Below, one piece after another: positions 17,354 through 22,552 of a DNA stretch of 22,552 bases; position 1 is the stretch's first letter, and every line of letters starts with the position of its first letter. This stretch comes from SIG440 sp045645905. GTDB taxonomy: Bacteria > Bacillota > Clostridia > Monoglobales > Monoglobaceae. The stretch is from positions 1 through 22,552 of the forward strand of contig JAZRJT010000105.1 in NCBI GenBank assembly GCA_045645905.1, given 5' to 3'. The notes under the pieces were generated by a model, which saw only the letters and a program-made list of their open reading frames with translations, was not told where the DNA came from and searched no databases. A program made the translations under genes and the position numbers.

Positions 17354-17621
17354 TATTGTTACCCTCTTCTGTGTACAAATCTAATATATTCGCAAAGATA
17401 TCAGAAAGCCCTGATGTGTCAGGCTGATATAATACAGCACTCTTGATGCAGATGTTAAGGGTATTTTCTTTGTTTGAAGAATTTAATATACATACTGAAA
17501 TTAAAAGTGCAATGGAAATAACCGTCTGATACCCGAGCTTTTTAGGAAAGTAAAATTTTTTAACTGGCTTGTTATTGGTTGGTGCTCCTTTGCGTCGGTA
17601 TTCGCGATATTCTTCTGCCAT
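17322..17621 (-). CDS. Small single-pass membrane protein, possible shortened SpoIVFA-like partner
   Basis: The 99-residue product has a basic N-terminus (YREYRRKG, PVKKFYFPKK), one membrane segment (about 31-46, VISIALLISVCIL) and a short outer part containing IKSAVLYQPDTSG. It overlaps the SpoIVFB-like start by 32 bases, so the two are translated together. In B. subtilis spoIVFA occupies this place and encodes a 264-residue protein with a LytM/M23-like outer domain that holds SpoIVFB in check. No such domain is present here. The assignment rests on position and topology only, not on recognisable homology. GAAAGGA upstream of the ATG is a good ribosome site. Confidence 0.65.
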   Translation of the reverse strand: MAEEYREYRRKGAPTNNKPVKKFYFPKKLGYQTVISIALLISVCILNSSNKENTLNICIKSAVLYQPDTSGLSDIFANILDLYTEEGNNNEKNTITKNL

Positions 17622-17651
17622 GGTGTTTGTCCTTTCATATAAGATTAGTTA

Positions 17652-17680
17652 ATTATATTCGATGAATTTGGAGTTTATGC
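17652..17680 (-). promoter_or_regulatory. Candidate promoter for the SpoIVFA/B-like pair
   Basis: Read on the minus strand, TATAAT (17657-17652) lies about 30 bases before the ATG at 17621. Seventeen bases further upstream is GCATAA, a poor match to the SigA -35 box. The CATA-like -35 with an AATATAAT -10 resembles sporulation sigma sites such as sigma-E more than SigA, which would fit a sporulation protease, but the match is loose. Confidence 0.35.
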
Positions 17681-17709
17681 TTGAAAAAAATGTGACTTTA
17701 GTGTATGAT
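17681..17709 (+). promoter_or_regulatory. SigA-type promoter for the radical SAM operon
   Basis: TTGAAA (17681-17686) and TATGAT (17704-17709) are separated by 17 bases. Transcription would begin near 17716, giving a leader of about 20 bases before ATG 17737. The promoter lies in the 115-base divergent gap shared with the minus-strand pair. Confidence 0.7.
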
Positions 17710-17736
17710 GATAGGTGAAAGTTGAGGTTAGAATTT

Positions 17737-19587
17737 ATGAATTCATATAAGATAAAATTTGAGGCAGCGCTAAAAAGAATTCAAAAGCCTGCACGTTATG
17801 TTGGCAACGAATTCAACAGTGTTCATAAAGAGAATTTTGCCGAGCTTATAAAATTTGCATTTTGCTTCCCTGATGTGTATGAGGTTGGTATGTCACATCT
17901 TGGCATGAAAATTCTGTATCATATGATGAACGAAAGGGAAGACACAGTTTGTGAACGTGTATTTGCCCCTTGGGTTGATATGGAAGAAGAACTGCGTAAG
18001 GAAAATATTCCGTTGCTTTCAATGGAAAGTCATATACCTGTGGCAGATTTTGATATAGTTGGCTTTACACTTCAGTATGAAATGAGCTATTCAAATGTTC
18101 TTAATATGCTTGATTTAGCTGGAATTCCGCTTAAATCGGCTGACCGTGGCGAAGGTGTTCCTTTTGTTTGTGCAGGTGGACCCTGTGCCTATAACGGTGA
18201 GCCTCTTGCTGATGTTGTTGACTTTTTTATTCTTGGTGAGGGCGAAGAGGTTAACAACGAAATCCTTGATGTGTATAAAGAATGGAAGGCATCCGGCGAA
18301 AAAAGGGAAAAGTATCTTGAACGCATTGCAAAGATTGAAGGTATATATGTTCCTGCCTTCTATACTGTGGAGTACAATGCCGACAACACAATAAAATCTG
18401 TACTTCCCAATCGTGAAGGTGTTCCTGCAAAGGTTAAAAAACGGATTGTAAAAGAACTTGACAACAGCTATGTACTGGATAAAATGATTGTTCCCTTTAT
18501 GGATATAGTTCACGATAGAATAACGCTCGAGGTCTTTCGTGGCTGTATAAGGGGCTGTCGTTTTTGTCAGGCAGGGTATCTATACCGCCCTGTGCGTGAA
18601 CATTCGGTGGATAAGCTGGTTGAAACCGCTCAAACGCTTATTGACAACACAGGCTATGAGGAAATGTCACTTTCTTCCTTGAGTACAAGCGACTATACCT
18701 GCCTTCAGGAGCTCATTGACAGACTTCTTCCAATTACGGTTGACAAACGGATAAATCTGTCGTTACCATCGCTCCGTGTTGATAACTTTTCGATGGAGTT
18801 GATGGAAAAGGTACAGACGGTTAAAAAGAGCGGTCTTACATTTGCACCCGAGGCAGGCACACAAAGACTGCGTGATGTAATAAATAAGAATGTTCTTGAG
18901 GAAGATTTGCTCCGTACCGCAGGAATTGCTTTTGATGGCGGCTATAACAGAATTAAACTGTATTTTATGATTGGTCTTCCTACCGAAACAATGGAAGATG
19001 TTGAGGGCATTGCAGAGCTTGCCGAAAAGGTAATAGGTGTATTTTATCAGATACCCAAGGAAATCCGCAAAGGAAGGTCGGTAACAATTACCGTCAGCAC
19101 ATCCAGCTTTGTTCCTAAGCCATTTACACCATTCCAATGGGAACCGCAAAACAGAATGGAAACTCTTGTTGAAAAACAGAACTTTCTGAAACAACGGATT
19201 AAAACAAGAAATATTTCATACAATTGGCACCAGAGTCACGTCAGCTTTTTGGAAGCTGTTTTTGCAAAGGGTGACAGACGTCTTGGCGATGTTTTGATTG
19301 CAGCACAGAAAAAGGGCTGTCGTTTTGACGGATGGGACGAGCATTTCAGTTATGAAAAGTGGTTGGATGCATTCAGTGAATGTGGCATAGACCCCGAATT
19401 TTATGCATATAGAAAAATTGACCACAGCGAGGTTTTCCCCTGGGACCACATTGATATCGGCGTAAGCAAAGCCTTTCTTATGAAGGAACACGACAAAGCG
19501 TATGAAGAAAAAACAACGCCATCCTGCCGCGAAGGTTGTGCGGGATGCGGTGCGGCATCGTTTGGAGGAGGTGTTTGCTTTGAGTAA
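17737..19587 (+). CDS. B12-binding-domain/radical SAM protein, TIGR03960 family
   Basis: The product has 616 residues from ATG 17737. An earlier in-frame TTG at 17722 is less likely because GAGG at 17724-17727 serves the ATG, and the family begins near RIQKPARYVGNEFNSV. An N-terminal cobalamin-binding-like domain (about 30-180) contains FCFPDVYEVGMSHLGMKIL. The radical SAM cluster motif is C270, C274, C277 in GCIRGCRFCQAGYLYRP. A cysteine-rich end (SCREGCAGCG) may bind metal. The partner DUF2344 gene follows with overlap, the usual arrangement in Clostridia; in some genomes the two are fused. The reaction is unknown to me, and the neighbourhood (rplU, rpmA, obg) only hints at a link to RNA or ribosomes. 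Confidence 0.9.
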   Translation: MNSYKIKFEAALKRIQKPARYVGNEFNSVHKENFAELIKFAFCFPDVYEVGMSHLGMKILYHMMNEREDTVCERVFAPWVDMEEELRKENIPLLSMESHIPVADFDIVGFTLQYEMSYSNVLNMLDLAGIPLKSADRGEGVPFVCAGGPCAYNGEPLADVVDFFILGEGEEVNNEILDVYKEWKASGEKREKYLERIAKIEGIYVPAFYTVEYNADNTIKSVLPNREGVPAKVKKRIVKELDNSYVLDKMIVPFMDIVHDRITLEVFRGCIRGCRFCQAGYLYRPVREHSVDKLVETAQTLIDNTGYEEMSLSSLSTSDYTCLQELIDRLLPITVDKRINLSLPSLRVDNFSMELMEKVQTVKKSGLTFAPEAGTQRLRDVINKNVLEEDLLRTAGIAFDGGYNRIKLYFMIGLPTETMEDVEGIAELAEKVIGVFYQIPKEIRKGRSVTITVSTSSFVPKPFTPFQWEPQNRMETLVEKQNFLKQRIKTRNISYNWHQSHVSFLEAVFAKGDRRLGDVLIAAQKKGCRFDGWDEHFSYEKWLDAFSECGIDPEFYAYRKIDHSEVFPWDHIDIGVSKAFLMKEHDKAYEEKTTPSCREGCAGCGAASFGGGVCFE

Positions 19588-20245
19588 ATGGCGTCTTAAA
19601 TTTTCAAAAACGGGGATGGGTAAATATATCTCCCATCTTGACCTTCTTAGGACATTTACCCGTGCAATTCACCGTGCCAATCTGCCGGTGAAATACAGTC
19701 AGGGTTTTAACCCCCATCAGCTTATAACATTCTCTTTGCCGTTGGCTTTGGGTGTAACAAGCGAAACTGAATTTGTAGATATTGATTTTGAAGATACAGC
19801 AACGCCCAAAATGATTGGTGAGGCACTTAACAAAACTCTTCCGCCTGATATAAAAATACTTCGTGTATCACGTCCCGAGTGTCGTGCAAATGATATTGTG
19901 TCGGCAAGATATACAATCAATCTGACGGCACCTGACCAAATTGAAAGGGTAAAGGTAGAAGAATTTTTTGCACAGGAAAACATTCCTGCTATAAAAAAGA
20001 CTAAAAAGGGCGAGAAGGAAGTTAATCTGCGTGACTTTATCATTGAATGTGGTATTGACAAGGCTGAAGGTAAACAAATTGAACTGAACGCAATATTTTC
20101 GGCAGGCGGCTCTGCCAATATCAAGCCTGATATTGTAATTGCAAAGCTTGCTGAATTCCTTGATTTCAGCGAATTTGACGAAATAAATATACACCGCACA
20201 GAAATTTTTTATAATTCGGGAAAAGAAATTGAAAAATTTTGTTGA
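19580..20245 (+). CDS. DUF2344 / TIGR03936 radical SAM-associated protein
   Basis: The likely product has 221 residues from TTG 19580. GGAGGAGG at 19564-19571 lies eight bases before it and the family begins close to WRLKFSKTGMGKYISHLDLLRTF. The frame is open back to 19502, which would add 26 unusual residues inside the preceding gene. The motif YSQGFNPHQLITFSLPLALGV is diagnostic. The gene overlaps the radical SAM gene by eight bases, so the two are coupled and probably act together; the reaction is unknown. It ends with TGA at 20243-20245, inside the -35 box of the next promoter. The RNase G gene that often follows it in Clostridia is absent. Confidence 0.88.
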   Translation: MSKWRLKFSKTGMGKYISHLDLLRTFTRAIHRANLPVKYSQGFNPHQLITFSLPLALGVTSETEFVDIDFEDTATPKMIGEALNKTLPPDIKILRVSRPECRANDIVSARYTINLTAPDQIERVKVEEFFAQENIPAIKKTKKGEKEVNLRDFIIECGIDKAEGKQIELNAIFSAGGSANIKPDIVIAKLAEFLDFSEFDEINIHRTEIFYNSGKEIEKFC

Positions 20246-20270
20246 CAAGCACAAAATTCTGTGGTACAAT
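20242..20270 (+). promoter_or_regulatory. Strong SigA promoter for rplU-rpmA
   Basis: A perfect -35 box TTGACA (20242-20247), a 17-base spacer and TACAAT (20265-20270) form the best promoter match in the window. The -35 box overlaps the stop codon of the preceding gene. Transcription would start near 20277 and give a leader of about 235 bases that contains the whole structured repeat copy B before rplU. Confidence 0.85.
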
Positions 20271-20294
20271 ATTGCAGTAACCGCGCAAGAAGGG

Positions 20295-20440
20295 TTTTGT
20301 ATAATAGGAAATTGCGCATTTCCTATTATAAAAAACAAATCAAATTGCCCATGCAAAATTTTCGGCTGCGCCAAAATGCATATGGGCAAACAAAGCGTTA
20401 TCGCTGCGACCGCCGCAAGGCTAGCGGCACAGCCGCTTTG
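20295..20440 (+). repeat. Structured intergenic repeat, copy B
   Basis: This is the second copy of the element at 2223-2372. Hairpin one pairs 20300-20312 with 20318-20330 (13 perfect pairs, five-base loop) and is flanked by a T run and an A run as in copy A. Part two is closed by GCCCAT-GCA (20347-20355) and TGCATATGGGC (20377-20387), with an inner TTTT-GGC/GCC-AAAA stem. Part three is closed by CAAAGCG (20391-20397) and CGCTTTG (20434-20440) and holds GCTG/CAGC and GCCGC/GCGGC. Loop and stem sequences differ from copy A but pairing is kept. It lies in the predicted rplU leader. Confidence 0.8.
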
Positions 20441-20462
20441 TTGTTTTGAAGCTCGGATTTAA

Positions 20463-20500
20463 CCGACACCCGAATTTGGCGAGTCTTGGGTAATAGGAGG
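20463..20500 (+). promoter_or_regulatory. Possible L21 leader segment before rplU
   Basis: Between repeat B and rplU lies a short segment in which ACCC (20468-20471) can pair with GGGT (20488-20491) around GAATTTGGCGAGTCTT, followed directly by AGGAGG (20495-20500). Firmicutes often carry a structured L21 autoregulatory leader at this place. The position fits, but the fold was not checked against the family model, so this is a weak suggestion. Confidence 0.3.
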
Positions 20501-20511
20501 GATTACGAATT

Positions 20512-20823
20512 ATGTATGCAATTATCGAAACAGGCGGCAAGCAGTACAAGGTTTCTGAAGGAGACGTTGTATTTGTTGAAAAGCTTGATGTTGAAGCAGG
20601 CAGCACAGTTACAATTGACAAGGTTTTAGTTGTTGCTGACGGTGCTGACATTAAGGTTGGTGCACCTTATGTTGATGGTGCAACTGTTGAAGCTTCTGCT
20701 GTTAAAAACGGTAAGGATAAAAAGATTATCGTTTACAAGTACAAGCCCAAAAAGGGTTATCACAAAAAGCAGGGTCACAGACAGCCTTATACAAAGCTTG
20801 AAATCAATAAGATTAACGGCTAA
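20512..20823 (+). CDS. rplU: 50S ribosomal protein L21
   Basis: A 103-residue protein of the large ribosomal subunit that binds 23S rRNA. MYAIIETGGKQYKVSEGD at the start and YKPKKGYHKKQGHRQPYTKLEI at the end (read in pieces) are diagnostic. AGGAGG lies 11 bases before the ATG. In most Firmicutes the prp protease gene follows; here only 42 bases separate L21 from L27. It should be expressed from the promoter at 20242-20270. Confidence 0.97.
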   Translation: MYAIIETGGKQYKVSEGDVVFVEKLDVEAGSTVTIDKVLVVADGADIKVGAPYVDGATVEASAVKNGKDKKIIVYKYKPKKGYHKKQGHRQPYTKLEINKING

Positions 20824-20865
20824 TTAACTACTTTATATTGATATTTTTTAAGAGAGGTGAACACA

Positions 20866-21126
20866 ATGGCTCATAAGAAAGGTGTCGGCAGTACTAAAAA
20901 CGGCAGAGATTCTGAGTCCAAACGACTTGGCGCCAAGAAGGGTGACGGTCAGCACGTTCTGGGAGGCAACATCCTCGTTTGACAGCGCGGAACAAAAATT
21001 TACCCCGGAATCAACGTAGGCAAGGGCAGTGATGATACTTTGTTTGCATTGGTAAACGGTCAGGTTAAGTTCGAACGTAAGGGTAAGGACAAGAAACAGG
21101 TTTCTGTTTACAAAATCGTTCAGTAA
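20866..21126 (+). pseudogene. rpmA: 50S ribosomal protein L27 with an in-frame TGA
   Basis: Read through, the frame encodes 86 residues that match L27 from end to end: MAHKKGVGSTKNGRDSESKR, then QRGTKIYPGINVGKGSDDTL, then GQVKFERKG. Codon 39 (20980-20982) is TGA where the family has the invariant first arginine of RQRGTK. CGA is used for R20 in the same gene, so one C-to-T change would explain it. The frame is intact on both sides, so this is a substitution and not a frameshift. TGA ends priA, stp, rpe, thiN and the DUF2344 gene here, so a general code change is unlikely. Possible causes are a consensus error, a real nonsense allele, or read-through. The N-terminus lacks the extension cut by Prp in other Firmicutes. 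AGAGAGGTGA is the ribosome site. Confidence 0.9.
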
Positions 21127-21148
21127 TTGCTGATAAACAAAACATTAG

Positions 21149-21180
21149 GGCGGTTAATCTCAGGGTTAACCGCCTTAAAT
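21149..21180 (+). terminator. Rho-independent terminator after rpmA
   Basis: GGCGGTTAA (21149-21157) pairs perfectly with TTAACCGCC (21166-21174) around an eight-base loop, followed by TTAAATTTA. The tail is only moderately T-rich, but the stem is strong and lies 22 bases after the rpmA stop, so it probably ends the rplU-rpmA transcript. No convincing promoter for obg was found in the 84 bases after it. Confidence 0.75.
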
Positions 21181-21258
21181 TTAGCTATACTATTTTATGT
21201 AGAAAATAATATTTCCGATGATTAAATAAACAGGAAATTTTTGAAAGGATGATGATTT

Positions 21259-22530
21259 ATGTTTATAGATACATCCAAAATATTTATTCAGGCAGGAAAG
21301 GGCGGCGACGGAGCCGTTACCTTCCACCGTGAAAAATATGTTGCAGCAGGCGGTCCCGACGGCGGCGATGGTGGCAATGGCGGCAACATTATAGCCATCG
21401 CCTGCAAGGATATAAGCACTTTGCTTGACTTCCGTTATAAAAAGAAGTATGCGGCAGAGGCGGGCGGCAACGGCCGTGACGGCAAACGCAGCGGCAAAAA
21501 CGGTGAAGACCTTTATATCAAAGTTCCTTGCGGAACAATTATACGTGATACCGAGTCGGGCAAGGTTATTTGCGACCTTAAAGAAGACGGCGAAAAATTC
21601 ATTATTGCCAAAGGCGGAAACGGCGGTTGGGGTAATTCTCATTTTGCAACCGCAACCCGTCAAACCCCTAAATTTGCAAAAGCAGGTCTCCCCGGTGACG
21701 AGCGTGAAATTACGCTTGAACTTAAACTCATTGCCGATGTGGGTCTTCTGGGCTTCCCTAATGTGGGCAAATCAACATTTTTGTCAATTGTCAGCGAGGC
21801 AAAACCAAAGATTGCAAATTATCACTTTACAACCCTTATCCCTAACCTTGGTGTTGTACGTGTGGGCGAGGGCAACAGCTTTGTTATGGCGGATATTCCG
21901 GGTATTATTGAGGGCGCACATCAGGGTGTTGGCCTTGGACACGCGTTTTTGCGACACGTTGAACGAACACGAATATTACTTCATTTTGTGGATGTTTCGG
22001 GCTGTGAAGGCCGTGACCCCATTGAAGATGTTCATATAATTAATGACGAGCTTGTAAAATATAGTCAAAAACTGGCAGAAAAGCCTCAGGTTATTGTTGC
22101 AAATAAAATGGATATTCCGTCATTTGATGATAACTTTGAAAAGTTTAAAGCACAGATGGAGGACGAAGGCTATACAGTATTTGCAATTTCTGCGGCAACA
22201 CACCGCGGAATTGACGAAGTAATAAATTACACAAGCCGTATGCTTGCCGAGCTTCCCCGTGACGAAGAGGACGATTATGATTATCTTGACCTTGACGAGG
22301 TTCGCAACAACGACAGCATTGAAATAACTGTTGAAGATGGTATCTATATAGTTGAGGGTATGTATGTCCGCAAGATTGTTGGCTCAACCAACTTTGACGA
22401 TTATGAATCGTTGCAGTATTTTCAGCGTGCTCTTCGCAAGTCTGGCATAATTGATATGCTTGAAGAAAAAGGAATAAAAGAAGGCGATACCGTCCATATG
22501 TACGGTGTTGAATTTGATTATATAAAATAA
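21259..22530 (+). CDS. obg: Large-subunit assembly GTPase Obg (CgtA)
   Basis: This 423-residue GTPase is needed for 50S ribosome assembly and is linked to stress and sporulation entry in B. subtilis. The glycine-rich Obg fold (about 1-158) has GGDGGNGG-type repeats. The G domain shows GFPNVGKST (165-173), DIPGIIEGAH and NKMD (282-285). The C-terminal OCT domain (about 345-423) contains YIVEGMYVRKIVG and ends with GDTVHMYGVEFDYIK. All domains are complete. The rplU-rpmA-obg order is typical of many bacteria. GAAAGGATGATG precedes the start. Confidence 0.97.
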   Translation: MFIDTSKIFIQAGKGGDGAVTFHREKYVAAGGPDGGDGGNGGNIIAIACKDISTLLDFRYKKKYAAEAGGNGRDGKRSGKNGEDLYIKVPCGTIIRDTESGKVICDLKEDGEKFIIAKGGNGGWGNSHFATATRQTPKFAKAGLPGDEREITLELKLIADVGLLGFPNVGKSTFLSIVSEAKPKIANYHFTTLIPNLGVVRVGEGNSFVMADIPGIIEGAHQGVGLGHAFLRHVERTRILLHFVDVSGCEGRDPIEDVHIINDELVKYSQKLAEKPQVIVANKMDIPSFDDNFEKFKAQMEDEGYTVFAISAATHRGIDEVINYTSRMLAELPRDEEDDYDYLDLDEVRNNDSIEITVEDGIYIVEGMYVRKIVGSTNFDDYESLQYFQRALRKSGIIDMLEEKGIKEGDTVHMYGVEFDYIK

Positions 22531-22542
22531 GGTGGATTTGTT

Positions 22543-22552
22543 ATGAACTTAA
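22543..22552 (+). CDS. Start of a further gene, cut by the window edge
   Basis: AAGGTGG (22529-22535) overlaps the obg stop and lies seven bases before ATG 22543, which begins M-N-L. Only three codons are present, so the product cannot be named. The spacing makes a genuine gene co-transcribed with obg likely. Confidence 0.5.

Noticed and set aside
20980..20982. TGA reassigned to an amino acid across the genome
   Set aside because: priA, stp, rpe, thiN and the DUF2344 gene all end in TGA at normal family lengths, and two of these stops lie within the start of the next gene.
21186..21191. TATACT as an obg promoter -10 box
   Set aside because: No acceptable -35 box at 16-18 bases upstream; that position is occupied by the terminator stem.

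Overview
This window is a stretch of conserved bacterial chromosome, most likely from a spore-forming anaerobe of the class Clostridia (Firmicutes/Bacillota). The evidence is gene order: remA-gmk-rpoZ-priA-def-fmt-rsmB-rlmN-stp-prkC-rsgA-rpe-thiN follows the Bacillus/Clostridium block, and a SpoIVFB-type protease lies beside the rplU-rpmA-obg block, as in sporulating Firmicutes. A family cannot be named from the sequence alone. Coding density is high, many genes overlap or lie within 30 bp of each other, and no tRNA, rRNA, CRISPR array or transposase gene was seen.

Layout: bases 1-237 hold a strong promoter and leader for the first operon. Bases 238-2220 carry yicC, remA, gmk and rpoZ. Bases 2221-2456 are a non-coding gap holding a highly folded repeat element (copy A) and a second long hairpin; coaBC, which sits here in B. 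subtilis, is missing. Bases 2457-14114 are one long same-strand run: priA, def, fmt, a membrane zinc peptidase, rsmB, rlmN, stp, prkC, rsgA, rpe and thiN. Together these cover replication restart, N-terminal processing and formylation, ribosome assembly, rRNA modification, phospho-signalling and small metabolic steps. Bases 14124-16475 encode a large unrecognised secreted protein with a beta-helix-like region and two copies of a C-terminal domain. On the minus strand, meeting it tail to tail, lie a SpoIVFB-like intramembrane protease and a 99-residue single-pass membrane protein that may be a shortened SpoIVFA. From 17737 the plus strand resumes with the B12-binding/radical-SAM protein and its DUF2344 partner, a second good promoter, repeat copy B, rplU, rpmA, a terminator and obg. 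A further gene starts at the right edge.

The most striking points are: (1) rpmA (ribosomal protein L27) has an in-frame TGA exactly where an invariant arginine belongs, although TGA ends at least five other genes here; (2) the prp protease gene normally found between rplU and rpmA is absent, and L27 also lacks the N-terminal extension that Prp removes; (3) two diverged copies of a roughly 150-nt multi-stem intergenic element lie 18 kb apart, with paired base changes that preserve its folding.
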